A DNA stretch of 58,906 nt, taken from IMG/VR virus record IMGVR_UViG_3300027779_003675, positions 1-58,906 of that record, one strand, 5' to 3'. A model generated the notes under the pieces. The model searched no databases, was not told the origin of the DNA, and worked only from the letters and a program-made list of their open reading frames with translations. Made by a program: the position numbers and the translations under genes. Below are positions 40,649 through 47,601 of this stretch, piece after piece; the stretch's first letter is position 1, and each line of letters starts with the position of its first letter. This stretch comes from a virus.

Positions 40649-41017
40649 TTACTTCTTAGCTTTTTTGCTCTTACCCTTTTTGGCTGGAGCGGACTCCTTA
40701 ACGCCTGAAGTGGTAACCGAAAGCTTCGAGCCCTTAACCCCTACGGTCAAAGAAGGAGACTTAACTCCGACCTTACACCAAGGCAAAGACAAGCTTGCCC
40801 CACCAGAAGAGACCTTTGCGTCGACTGATGTGCCAGCAGCGGGCCCCAAAACAATGCTTGGAACAGGAACCGCCAAGGTCTGTCCGAACAGAGTTACACT
40901 AGGAGAGGAACCCAAAGAGGCACCAAACCATCCAGCCCTAGGGCTCTCGCTGCATACAAACAAAGCAGCAGCAGCCGTCAATATAATAATAGTTTTCTTC
41001 ATAACCGTAATTTTCAT
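40649..41017 (-). CDS. Secreted protein, Gly/Ser/Val-rich
   Basis: 122 aa. Signal peptide KKTIIILTAAAALFVCSESPRAG, then a beta-repeat-like region (VSSGGASLSLPWCKVGVKSPSLTVGVKGSKLSV) and a Lys-rich end (APAKKGKSKKAKK). An in-frame Met at 41002 is an alternative start. A lone minus-strand gene within the plus block, with its own promoter and terminator. This strand is chosen over the opposite 133-aa frame because of the signal peptide, promoter and terminator. Confidence 0.7.
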   Translation of the reverse strand: MKITVMKKTIIILTAAAALFVCSESPRAGWFGASLGSSPSVTLFGQTLAVPVPSIVLGPAAGTSVDAKVSSGGASLSLPWCKVGVKSPSLTVGVKGSKLSVTTSGVKESAPAKKGKSKKAKK

Positions 41018-41026
41018 TACACAACC

Positions 41027-41055
41027 ATTTTACGGCCCAGAGATAAAAAAGTCGA
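41027..41055 (-). promoter_or_regulatory. Promoter of secreted-protein gene
   Basis: Minus strand TCGACT-N17-TAAAAT, 9 nt before the ATG at 41017. It overlaps back to back with the plus-strand promoter at 41052. Confidence 0.65.
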
Positions 41056-41080
41056 AAAAATTTTAAGTTTTTTCTATTAT
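41052..41080 (+). promoter_or_regulatory. Leaderless promoter before 41087 gene
   Basis: Plus strand TCGAAA-N17-TATTAT, then 6 nt (GGTTAG), then the ATG at 41087. Confidence 0.65.
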
Positions 41081-41086
41081 GGTTAG

Positions 41087-41299
41087 ATGGCTAAAGAGAA
41101 AGAGACGACGGACGCCACCGTAGAAATCGTATCTGTTCACGAAAACGATGACGGATCAGCGAAAATAACCTTTAGCGTTAACGACGACTTTATAGCTTTA
41201 TATAAAAAAGACACAGGAAAAAAAAGAGCCACAAAGAAGGGGCTTTCTAATTTTCTATACGATATAGTAATGAAAGCTATGGATGAACGATATAAATAA
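41087..41299 (+). CDS. Hypothetical small protein, 70 aa
   Basis: Not recognised. An acidic start (AKEKETTDATVEIVSVHENDDGSAKITFSVND) and a basic helical end (KKRATKKGLSNFLYDIVMKAMDERYK). Own promoter. It resembles small phage proteins made early, but no function is visible. Confidence 0.5.
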   Translation: MAKEKETTDATVEIVSVHENDDGSAKITFSVNDDFIALYKKDTGKKRATKKGLSNFLYDIVMKAMDERYK

Positions 41300-41300
41300 A

Positions 41301-41329
41301 TTAAAATATATAAATTAAAAGTGTAATAT
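41301..41329 (+). promoter_or_regulatory. Leaderless promoter before 41336 gene
   Basis: Plus strand TTAAAA-N17-TAATAT, then 6 nt (TATACA), then the ATG at 41336. The -10 is the same as at 55717 and 34927. Confidence 0.65.
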
Positions 41330-41335
41330 TATACA

Positions 41336-41503
41336 ATGGCACCATTCAGAAAAAAAGATAAATATTATGTTGTCCTATCCGAAAAGAGAAATTATACTCA
41401 AGGGGCTTTTGAGCACTCCCCAAACGGATACGAGAAAGCCATAGCGTACGTTAGAAGAATAGAAAGAAAGACTTCAGAAAAATATTACATTCTTGAGAAG
41501 TAA
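41336..41503 (+). CDS. Hypothetical small protein, 55 aa
   Basis: ATG at 41336, product begins MAPFRKKDKYYVVLSEKR and ends KYYILEK. The stop TAATG overlaps the following glycosyltransferase start by one base. Basic and Tyr-rich; the shape HSPNGYEKAIAYVRRIERK suggests one amphipathic helix. Supported by its promoter and coupling. Function unknown. Confidence 0.55.
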   Translation: MAPFRKKDKYYVVLSEKRNYTQGAFEHSPNGYEKAIAYVRRIERKTSEKYYILEK

Positions 41504-42747
41504 TGAACAAAACGAAACGCGCGAAAAGCAAAGCCAAAAAAGTCAAACATTCCCCGAAAAACGATCCGAAGACAGTGGACTATATACTGTGTCTCACTAT
41601 GATCGTAAAGAATGAATCCAAGATCATAAAGAGATGCCTTGATTCTGTTAAAGACCATATAGACTATTGGGTTATAGTCGACACGGGTTCAACCGACGGA
41701 ACACAAGATATAATTAAAAAACACCTTGACGGTATCCCCGGGGAACTGCATGAAAGCGAGTTCGTAAATTTTGGGTATAACCGAACTGAGTCACTAAAAC
41801 TATCTAAAGGTAAAGCGGAATATACACTTTTAATGGACGCTGACTTAGAGCTTAAAGTAATGAACCTTGACTTTAAGGAAGAGTTGATAAAACAAAATAA
41901 AGACGGGTACCTCCTAATTGAATGCTCGGGCTTAAACAAAGACGGATCATATAAGGGCTTCAGCTATAGGAACAGAATAGTCTTAAGAAACAGCCTAGAC
42001 TGGGTTTTCAAAGGGTCAACCCACGAGGTAGTAGACCTAAAAGAAGGCGAACCTAACTGTTTAATATATGACGGAATCTGGATCCACAACAGATACGATG
42101 GAGGGAGCAAGTCCGAAAAATATACCAGAGATATTAGACTTTTAAAAAAAGACCTAGAAGACGACCCAAACAACGACAGGGCAATGTTTTACCTAGGTGA
42201 AAGCTATATACATCTAGCCGAACAAGAGGGAATAAACAGAGAAGACCTAAGGTGCGTTGAATTACTGCGAAACGCAACCAAATGGTACAAAAAAAGGTCA
42301 GAGATGAAAGGCACTTGGCCTCAGGAAATTTATTACTCTCTATTCAAAATGGCTCAAGCCAAGACGTATCTAAGCGGGCAAATAGATATCTTGGGATACC
42401 TTAAGGCTTACAACTTCAAACCTTCTCGCCTAGAACCTATTGAAAAAGTGCTCCGACACTGTAGGGAAAACGAATTATACAACATAGGATATATGTTGGG
42501 TAAGGCCGCTATAGACAACGAAGAAAAACTAGAAGACGACGCGCTATTCGTTGACGGGGACGTCTACCTATACGAAATGCTTGACGAGTTTTCCATTTGC
42601 GCGAGTTGGTCAGGGAACAATAGAGAAGCCGTAAAGGTAATGGAGAGCATTATCCCTAAAATAGAAGGAGAGGTAGAAAAAGAGACCGAAGATAGGATAA
42701 AAGAAAATTTAAAAATTTGTAGAGAACTGCTATCCAAGAACGTATAA
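41503..42747 (+). CDS. GT2 glycosyltransferase with TPR-like C-terminus
   Basis: 414 aa. After a basic leader (KRAKSKAKKVKHSPKND), CLTMIVKNESKIIKRCLDSV starts a GT-A domain of the SunS/GT2 kind, with IVDTGSTDGTQDI, LLMDADLELK (D-x-D) and WVFKGSTHEVVD. The C-terminal 200 residues are helical and TPR-like (MFYLGESYIHLAEQEG; YYSLFKMAQAKTYL), which in this group bind the acceptor protein. Protein (virion) glycosylation is therefore plausible. Its leader codons recur as a decayed copy at 51415-51468. Confidence 0.82.
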   Translation: MNKTKRAKSKAKKVKHSPKNDPKTVDYILCLTMIVKNESKIIKRCLDSVKDHIDYWVIVDTGSTDGTQDIIKKHLDGIPGELHESEFVNFGYNRTESLKLSKGKAEYTLLMDADLELKVMNLDFKEELIKQNKDGYLLIECSGLNKDGSYKGFSYRNRIVLRNSLDWVFKGSTHEVVDLKEGEPNCLIYDGIWIHNRYDGGSKSEKYTRDIRLLKKDLEDDPNNDRAMFYLGESYIHLAEQEGINREDLRCVELLRNATKWYKKRSEMKGTWPQEIYYSLFKMAQAKTYLSGQIDILGYLKAYNFKPSRLEPIEKVLRHCRENELYNIGYMLGKAAIDNEEKLEDDALFVDGDVYLYEMLDEFSICASWSGNNREAVKVMESIIPKIEGEVEKETEDRIKENLKICRELLSKNV

Positions 42748-42832
42748 ACAAGTGGGAACACGCTGGCGGAAGCGTGCTGCCACACGAGAGCCCCTTCGAA
42801 CAGGTTTCTATGTTTACCTAAGTAGACGGGGC
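42748..42832 (+). other. Intergenic stem-loops after GT2 gene
   Basis: CACGCT/AGCGTG forms a tight hairpin near 42760-42777. GCCCC (about 42789) can pair with GGGGC (about 42828), followed by TTGACTTTT, giving a possible weak terminator that merges into the next promoter. Confidence 0.4.
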
Positions 42833-42859
42833 TTGACTTTTAGTGTATTAAAATAAAGG
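42833..42859 (+). promoter_or_regulatory. Promoter of small membrane protein
   Basis: Plus strand TTGACT with TAAAGG 15 bp downstream, then 7 nt to the ATG at 42867. The overall -35 to ATG distance is 1 nt less than in the common phage promoter. An AAGGA sequence also lies before the ATG. Confidence 0.5.
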
Positions 42860-42866
42860 AAAACCA

Positions 42867-43016
42867 ATGACGACATTTATAATATTATTGATATCAGCGA
42901 CGCTTAACGCAGCGCTAGGATACTGGGTATATACCCTAAAGAAACCGGCCTTCAAAAAAGCCGCAGCCGAAATAAAAGAAGCGGCCGCAGCAGTTAAAGA
43001 TATAGGCGACAAGTAA
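42867..43016 (+). CDS. Small membrane protein, 49 aa
   Basis: ATG at 42867. One hydrophobic N-terminal helix (FIILLISATLNAALGYWVYTL), then an Ala/Lys-rich amphipathic tail (AFKKAAAEIKEAAAAVKDI). This is one of several phage proteins here with a single membrane helix. It has an AAGGA Shine-Dalgarno-like sequence. A holin-like or envelope role is possible but not demonstrated. Confidence 0.55.
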   Translation: MTTFIILLISATLNAALGYWVYTLKKPAFKKAAAEIKEAAAAVKDIGDK

Positions 43017-43117
43017 AACCGGGAACTATCACCCAACCGGATAGGGGAGTATACCCCAACGACAAGAGAGACGAGACCTATACACTTTTCTTTCCTAAGG
43101 AAAACCTCATTTAACTT

Positions 43118-43133
43118 TGGCACAATTCCTGCA
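43118..43133 (+). promoter_or_regulatory. Sigma-54-like promoter (near consensus)
   Basis: Plus strand TGGCAC-N5-CTGCA, one mismatch from the -24/-12 consensus core. The expected start, about 12 nt past the -12, falls 4 nt before the ATG at 43148. No good -35/-10 pair is present. Confidence 0.5.
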
Positions 43134-43147
43134 GTACAGTATTTGTT

Positions 43148-43678
43148 ATGTTTATTAAACGTATACTCAAGATCGGGTTGGTAGCTATTGTGGCGTCAGC
43201 GTTAACAACTATACAGGCTCAGCCTGCTCCTAAGCCAGATAAGCCTACAAAGGAGAAGCCTGAACGCGGTGGCAAGAAGTGGGATTCCGAAAAGGTTAAA
43301 GAGCGACTTAAGTCTGCTTTTGATAAGCGTAAGAAACGTCGCGGAGACGCCAAGAAAAGGGGCCACAAGATTCATGACCACAAGAAAGGCGGAAGTTTTG
43401 GTAAGCTTGTAAGAGACGACGCCAAGATTAAGGAACTGAAAGAGGCTTTTGCTGCTGCCGCCAAGAAAGGTTGGAAGGGTTTAGACAGGAAAGCGTGGAA
43501 AGGTGCCACGGACGACGAGAAGAAAGCTCTTAGAGAGAAAATGGCCGCTGGGAGAAAAGAGTGGTACGAGAAGATGAAATCTCATCGCGAGGAGGTCGGC
43601 AAACGCATTAAGGAAATCCGCAAAGAGTTTAAAAATAATCGTGATAAGGTGATCGACGGAAACGATCCGGGCGAATGA
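43148..43678 (+). CDS. Secreted Lys-rich helical protein
   Basis: 176 aa. Signal peptide IGLVAIVASALTTIQAQPAP, then a very basic, highly helical mature protein (Lys/Arg-rich, for example KKWDSEKVKERLKSAFDKRKK). Short repeated themes (RKAWKGATDDEKKALREKM; GRKEWYEKMKSHREEV) recall Spy/CpxP-like periplasmic helical proteins, although the charge is far more positive. It has a sigma-54-like promoter. A large non-coding 3' region with a hairpin and a terminator follow. It could bind polyanions in the periplasm or envelope (inference). Confidence 0.65.
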   Translation: MFIKRILKIGLVAIVASALTTIQAQPAPKPDKPTKEKPERGGKKWDSEKVKERLKSAFDKRKKRRGDAKKRGHKIHDHKKGGSFGKLVRDDAKIKELKEAFAAAAKKGWKGLDRKAWKGATDDEKKALREKMAAGRKEWYEKMKSHREEVGKRIKEIRKEFKNNRDKVIDGNDPGE

Positions 43679-43690
43679 AAGGGTGAGGAT

Positions 43691-43723
43691 CTTGTTATAC
43701 AATACCACAAATTGTATAACAAG
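43691..43723. other. 13-bp perfect inverted repeat
   Basis: CTTGTTATACAAT and its exact reverse complement flank a 7-nt loop, directly after the 43678 stop. There is no T-run after it, so it is not a standard terminator. It may be an RNA stem protecting the 3' end or a site for a dimeric protein. Confidence 0.7.
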
Positions 43724-43906
43724 AACCCTATTATACCCCCTCTAGCATAGCGGAGAGGAATCTCAAGTCTACCGCAGAAGTGAACTGGGAGTTAAGGATA
43801 CCAAGAAGCAAAGTAGGAATTGTTATAATAAGAAGACCCGCACACCAAGGTGGAGACATCATAATAAGATAATTAGTTCAGAGTTAGTGGATACAGAGAC
43901 TAAGAA

Positions 43907-43934
43907 GGGGGGAGCTTCGGCTCCCTCTTTTTTA
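43907..43934 (+). terminator. Rho-independent terminator with UUCG loop
   Basis: GGGAGC-TTCG-GCTCCC followed by TCTTTTTTATTTT on the plus strand. It closes the transcript of the 43148 gene after about 230 nt of non-coding sequence and abuts the minus-strand gene stop at 43932. Confidence 0.9.
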
Positions 43935-44258
43935 TTTTATAACACTTAATATTGCTATATGTTTTAGCAAATCTATTTGAGTTTCTATAGTAATGCGCCT
44001 AGCTACGATAGTCCTAGGGTAATTAAATTCATAGTCTAGCCTCACGCCTTCTTCTCTTTCCCTTGGTGTTATTATATCTTCTATGTAGTCTAGCATGCCA
44101 ACTCTTTTCATAAAGCACCAATATAGATCTTTCATTTTTTGGGGAGACTCAACTAAAACGTCTAGTTTGTAGTCGCATCTTGAAACAGCAGTAACATACC
44201 TAAAAGGCAGCGTTTCTGTAGGTGGTTCAGTTAGTCCTGCAACTATTATTAAGTTCAC
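43932..44258 (-). CDS. Hypothetical protein, 108 aa, minus strand
   Basis: Coherent sequence with GTG start: NLIIVAGLTEPPTETLPFRYVTAVSRCDYKLDVLVESPQKMKDLYWCFMKRVGMLDYIEDIIT. The first strand IIVAG and the later EDIITPRER resemble a small Rossmann-like or HAD-fragment fold, but no family is assigned. Its stop abuts the terminator of the convergent plus-strand gene. Confidence 0.5.
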   Translation of the reverse strand: MNLIIVAGLTEPPTETLPFRYVTAVSRCDYKLDVLVESPQKMKDLYWCFMKRVGMLDYIEDIITPREREEGVRLDYEFNYPRTIVARRITIETQIDLLKHIAILSVIK

Positions 44259-44326
44259 ACCTCAAGTAGTTACACTTGTCGATTTAGCGTGTATATACCT
44301 AGCACCTGACGATCAGGGCGCGAGTT

Positions 44327-44641
44327 ATGAAAAAAAACGAAAGTATGAAAACATTAACAATAACTAAAGTTGGAACATGGTCACTAGCGAATTTCGCTGG
44401 CCTACTCGGAGTCATTACAGGAGCAATAAAAGCTATTATTCTGCCTGTTTTGGCCTCAATTGGGTCGGGAGGACTCGCGGATGTTGACGCCGCAGTAAGG
44501 AGCGTCAGCACCGCTGTTTCTGCCGATATCGCAAGCGTTGCCGCTTTTGGTATAGCAGGGTGGGTAGCTGGCTGGGTTTACGCATGGATAACAAACTGGG
44601 TATTAAAACTCACTAAAGGCGTAAACTTCGAGACGAAGTAA
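44327..44641 (+). CDS. Membrane protein, two spans, 104 aa
   Basis: Two hydrophobic segments: about 17-42 (WSLANFAGLLGVITGAIKAIILPVLA) and about 68-95 (IASVAAFGIAGWVAGWVYAWITNWVL), Gly/Ala-rich as in small phage membrane proteins. An internal Met at residue 7 is an alternative start. Upstream CCTGA-CGA-TCAGG makes a small hairpin. A perfect 8-bp hairpin terminator follows. Similar in type to the DUF4282 gene at 49156; function unknown. Confidence 0.6.
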   Translation: MKKNESMKTLTITKVGTWSLANFAGLLGVITGAIKAIILPVLASIGSGGLADVDAAVRSVSTAVSADIASVAAFGIAGWVAGWVYAWITNWVLKLTKGVNFETK

Positions 44642-44657
44642 AACCAATCAAGAGTAG

Positions 44658-44687
44658 AGCCCCCCGTTTAACTATGGGGGGCTTTGC
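44658..44687 (+). terminator. Hairpin terminator, weak T-run
   Basis: AGCCCCCC/GGGGGGCT 8-bp perfect stem with a 10-nt loop, followed by TTGCTG. A second stem GGGACT-AAA-AGTCCC lies at 44709-44723. Confidence 0.65.
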
Positions 44688-44807
44688 TGTACAGGACCAC
44701 GTACATACGGGACTAAAAGTCCCATTTCTTTGATTCTCTACTTCCTAGATATAGGGGTATTCTGTCACACCTACTTAAAAAAACCTTTATTTTAACTGTT
44801 TTTGGGC

Positions 44808-44823
44808 TGGCACGGAGCTTGCT
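44808..44823 (+). promoter_or_regulatory. Sigma-54-like promoter, full consensus match
   Basis: Plus strand TGGCACG-N4-TTGCT, matching every fixed base of the -24/-12 consensus. The predicted start, 12 nt past the -12 C, is about 2 nt before the ATG at 44836. It would need the host sigma-54 and an activator. Confidence 0.6.
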
Positions 44824-44835
44824 ATAGGTAAGGCC

Positions 44836-45225
44836 ATGAGTGCTACAATTAACACTACTAGATTATTCGAGCCTTTCATTAACACCTTGGTCGGCGTTAT
44901 AGATTCAGAGTTTCAGCCTTTTACCTTCCCTGAAGGAGGGAGATGGGAAAATTCAGGCTTTGAACAAAAAGAAAACAGCTACCTTCTGGAACTCGAAGTT
45001 CCGGGTTTTTCCAAGAAAACCTTAGCTATAACCGTGAACCAAGACAATTTAAGGGTAAAAGGCAAAGTCAAAAGAAACGAAAAGGATCACACTATAGATA
45101 GAATCTTCTCTATCCCTATAGACGTTGATACCAAAGCAGTTAGCGCAAAGCTAGAGAACGGCCTGTTAGCGATTACCCTTTCTAAACTTACCCCACCCAA
45201 GGAGTCAGTTATTAAAATAAACTAA
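44836..45225 (+). CDS. Small heat-shock protein Hsp20
   Basis: 129 aa alpha-crystallin domain: YLLELEVPGFSKKTLAITVNQDNLRVKGKVKRN, then FSIPIDVDTKAVSAKLENGLLAITLSKL (A-x-x-x-N-G-x-L family motif), and the C-terminal VIKIN (I-x-I-type). A chaperone holding unfolded proteins; Hsp20 genes recur in large phages and cyanophages. It has a sigma-54-like promoter and a terminator upstream, so it is regulated independently, perhaps by stress or infection stage. Confidence 0.92.
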   Translation: MSATINTTRLFEPFINTLVGVIDSEFQPFTFPEGGRWENSGFEQKENSYLLELEVPGFSKKTLAITVNQDNLRVKGKVKRNEKDHTIDRIFSIPIDVDTKAVSAKLENGLLAITLSKLTPPKESVIKIN

Positions 45226-45238
45226 AGGTAAAAAAACC

Positions 45239-45267
45239 TTGACTAAAGAGCAGAAACGCGGTATACC
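45239..45267 (+). promoter_or_regulatory. Leaderless promoter before kinase gene
   Basis: Plus strand TTGACT-N17-TATACC, then 6 nt (CTTCAT), then the ATG at 45274. Confidence 0.75.
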
Positions 45268-45273
45268 CTTCAT

Positions 45274-45927
45274 ATGGGTTGCCGCGTTTCTTTTGTCGGC
45301 CTAACGGGCTTGGCGGGTTCAGGAAAGGATTTATTCTTTTCTTTAAGTAGAGATATCTTAAAGAAGAAGCGTAAGCCTGCATGCCGAGTATCTTTGGCGG
45401 ACGCACTAAAAGAGCAAACAAAATCCACAATCAAGTCTATGTTTGGGATAGACCCAACCAACTGTTCTAGAGAAGAAAAAGAAAAAATAAGGGAACTTTT
45501 AGTCTTTTATGGAGCAGTAAAAAGAAGAGAAACAAGGGGTAGGTTTTGGATAAAGAAGGCTGAAAAATCGATATCAGTTATAAAGCAGCACCTTCTGGTG
45601 GAGCATGTGAAGCATGCTGTCATTTTCATAACAGATATAAGGTATGACCATTACGCCAATGACGAAAGGCATTGGATACAAGAAGAATTAGGGGGGCAAC
45701 TGATTCATATATCAAAATACAAAAGGGAACTTACGTTAGACGAGTCCTTAAATCTTAAGGAAGCTAAGACTCAGGATCTCCCCCCTAACCCGCAAGAAGC
45801 TCGGTTTGACCCTCTCCTTTCTGAGGCAGCGGATGTAAATCTTATATGGGGAGAAGAGGATTCCCCCGACAATCCGGAATTAATTAAGGTAGTTAATTCG
45901 ACTTTGAAAAAGATAGGTGTAATTTAA
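45274..45927 (+). CDS. Deoxynucleotide monophosphate kinase-like protein
   Basis: 217 aa P-loop protein. GLTGLAGSGKDLFFSL is the Walker A motif (GLAGSGKD, 12-19). VSLADALKEQTKSTIKSMFGID and VIFITDIRYDHYANDERHWIQE match the phage dNMP-kinase/T4 gp1-like family (lid and nucleotide sites). It phosphorylates deoxynucleotide monophosphates for phage DNA, in line with dCMP deaminase, dUTPase and RNR elsewhere in the window. Strong own promoter. Confidence 0.8.
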   Translation: MGCRVSFVGLTGLAGSGKDLFFSLSRDILKKKRKPACRVSLADALKEQTKSTIKSMFGIDPTNCSREEKEKIRELLVFYGAVKRRETRGRFWIKKAEKSISVIKQHLLVEHVKHAVIFITDIRYDHYANDERHWIQEELGGQLIHISKYKRELTLDESLNLKEAKTQDLPPNPQEARFDPLLSEAADVNLIWGEEDSPDNPELIKVVNSTLKKIGVI

Positions 45928-45938
45928 AGAGTACAACC

Positions 45939-46139
45939 GTGAACCGACAGTTTGTTTTCGACTCCGAAGCTACTAGACTGAAACAGGTAATCTGTGATTT
46001 ACACTGCCTCGTAAGCTCCTTGATAAACAATAAGGGTGAAAAACTAAACGGAGAGCTGAAAGCGATGGAGGACATAGCAAATAAAACTATCGAAATCAAA
46101 AAGCAACTAGAAAACTCAAACAGTAAACTTCTCCAATGA
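45939..46139 (+). CDS. Hypothetical small protein, 66 aa
   Basis: GTG start at 45939. Predicted helical with Cys (VICDLHCLVSSLI) and a charged tail (KAMEDIANKTIEIKKQLEN). Stop and the next ATG overlap by 4 nt. Unknown function. Confidence 0.45.
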   Translation: MNRQFVFDSEATRLKQVICDLHCLVSSLINNKGEKLNGELKAMEDIANKTIEIKKQLENSNSKLLQ

Positions 46140-46333
46140 CCACAAGCATATCAGAGTTCGAAAGAGAAAAACCGATACAGGCTTACGAATGCCTTAATAG
46201 GTTAATCAAAAAATACTCAACTCAATGCTTCGGAGAGGAAATGGACGACAAGGACGCCGCAATAAAAGAAGTTTCGAAAGAGGTTAAAGACGACTTGCTA
46301 AGATTTAAAATCATCTTTCTGTCCGGAAAATAA
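46136..46333 (+). CDS. Hypothetical small protein, 65 aa
   Basis: A short helical protein (FEREKPIQAYECLNRLIKKYST; KEVSKEVKDDLLRFKIIFL). Overlaps the upstream gene by 4 nt and is spaced 1 nt from the next. No family seen. Confidence 0.45.
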   Translation: MTTSISEFEREKPIQAYECLNRLIKKYSTQCFGEEMDDKDAAIKEVSKEVKDDLLRFKIIFLSGK

Positions 46334-46334
46334 A

Positions 46335-46859
46335 ATGCCCAAGGACGTATTAGAAATAACAAAAAAAGACCTCGAGTACTACCTGCAAGGCTTAAATGCA
46401 GAAAATAAATTATTCTCTGACTCAGCGTACGCAATCCTAGAAGAACAGTGGCTGATCGGGGAAGGGTACAAAGCTTATAGAAAATGGCTAAACCTAGGAG
46501 GTTTAGGTGAATGGAGAAATAATTGGGACTGCGACAATCTGGCGGTCTCCTTTAAGCTCTACCTACAAATGCTTCACGCTAAACATAACCCATATACATT
46601 TACCGACAGGTGGAAAGATAAAGTGGAGAACATGACAAACGTAGAATCTGTCGCCGTAGGAGTCATTTACTATAAGATGGAGAGAGAAGGCAGTTCGTCA
46701 ATGCACGCCATAAACATGGCTTTTTGTCCGGAAGGTTACGAGTTTTCGCCCAACGGCAACTTTCATACCCTAAAGAGACTATACATAGAGCCTGAAGACG
46801 GAACTATAAAGAAACTTACAGAAAAAGAGGAAGCATCGATATGGTACGTAAATTTTTAA
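46335..46859 (+). CDS. Cysteine peptidase-like (transglutaminase/BTLCP-type) fold
   Basis: 174 aa. The catalytic arrangement Cys66 (NNWDCDNLAVSF), His124 (SSMHAINMAF) and Glu152 (LYIEPEDG) is the Cys-His-Glu pattern of bacterial transglutaminase-like cysteine peptidases and related phage proteins, in which C-D-N/D-A...H-A-x-N...E-P occurs. It may cleave or crosslink a peptide bond, possibly in the cell wall or in a host protein. Spacing inside the operon is 1 nt upstream, with an 18-nt overlap downstream. Confidence 0.6.
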   Translation: MPKDVLEITKKDLEYYLQGLNAENKLFSDSAYAILEEQWLIGEGYKAYRKWLNLGGLGEWRNNWDCDNLAVSFKLYLQMLHAKHNPYTFTDRWKDKVENMTNVESVAVGVIYYKMEREGSSSMHAINMAFCPEGYEFSPNGNFHTLKRLYIEPEDGTIKKLTEKEEASIWYVNF

Positions 46860-47005
46860 TAAAAGCCTTTGGCCTAAAGGACTACATGAAGAAAAAGCAG
46901 GAAAAGGAAATTTTCCCTAAGCCTCATTATGTCGGCTGCTGCTCCGGGGAAGAGCATAGACAAGTGGAAGAAAGCAAGAGAGAACTAGACAACAGAGGCA
47001 ATTAA
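46841..47005 (+). CDS. Small basic protein, 54 aa
   Basis: ATG at 46841, product begins MVRKFLIKAFGLKDYMKKK, contains a Cys pair (HYVGCCSGEEH) and ends REL-DNRGN. It overlaps the peptidase-like gene by 19 nt. The beginning could be a short amphipathic membrane helix. Supported only by its position and codon use. Confidence 0.4.
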   Translation: MVRKFLIKAFGLKDYMKKKQEKEIFPKPHYVGCCSGEEHRQVEESKRELDNRGN

Positions 47006-47013
47006 ATAATACT

Positions 47014-47601
47014 ATGGGAATGTTCGACGAAATATTAGTTCCAAAATCCTACCTAAGAGGGCTTCTTAAAAAAAGAGACGAAAGATTCTTTAGCAAGGAT
47101 CATCTTTTCCAAACTAAAGATCTAGACAACGTTATGGATTTATATAAAATCCATAGACAAAGACTATACAAACTTGATCGGTCGACGAAGGACGCAGAAG
47201 AAGAGAAAAAATGGAACATCGTCAAAGACAACATAGAGATTAACTTCCACGACATAGTCAAGAGTAAAAACGGCGACGAACATTCAGTAGAGTTTGAGTT
47301 TAGCTTTAAAAACGGCAGGGTGGACCAAAAGAAGCTCGTTTCCCTTGCTCTTTCCAAGACGAAAAAAGAAATAGACTCCTCGGCGGAGATGTGGGACACT
47401 GAGCAAGAGATACTTAATGCGTACAGGGAAAGCTCCTTTAAATATAAAATATTTTTATTCTTGGAGGAACGTTTCCGAACAATGACTAACTGGGCGAGAA
47501 AAAAACATAGTATACCTATAGAAGTAAGAAGAGATGCTTACGAAAAATCCGGAAGACTTGAGTTTGATCCAGACTGCTTAAAACTTTATATCGACCAATA
47601 A
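47014..47601 (+). CDS. Hypothetical protein, 195 aa
   Basis: Begins MGMFDEILVPKSYLR, a start common among uncharacterised phage proteins that enter a Cys/charged-rich body. Predicted mixed alpha/beta with a charged middle (DIVKSKNGDEHSVEFEFSFKNG) and helical C-terminus. TAATG overlap with the next gene. No function inferred. Confidence 0.55.
   Translation: MGMFDEILVPKSYLRGLLKKRDERFFSKDHLFQTKDLDNVMDLYKIHRQRLYKLDRSTKDAEEEKKWNIVKDNIEINFHDIVKSKNGDEHSVEFEFSFKNGRVDQKKLVSLALSKTKKEIDSSAEMWDTEQEILNAYRESSFKYKIFLFLEERFRTMTNWARKKHSIPIEVRRDAYEKSGRLEFDPDCLKLYIDQ

Noticed and set aside
40665-41066. Plus-strand ORF of 133 aa opposite the secreted protein gene
   Set aside because: The minus-strand gene has a signal peptide, promoter and terminator, and the plus frame looks like a shadow with unusual Pro/Thr composition.
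42848-43123. Minus-strand ORF of 91 aa
   Set aside because: Shadow of the 49-aa membrane protein gene and adjacent promoter region.
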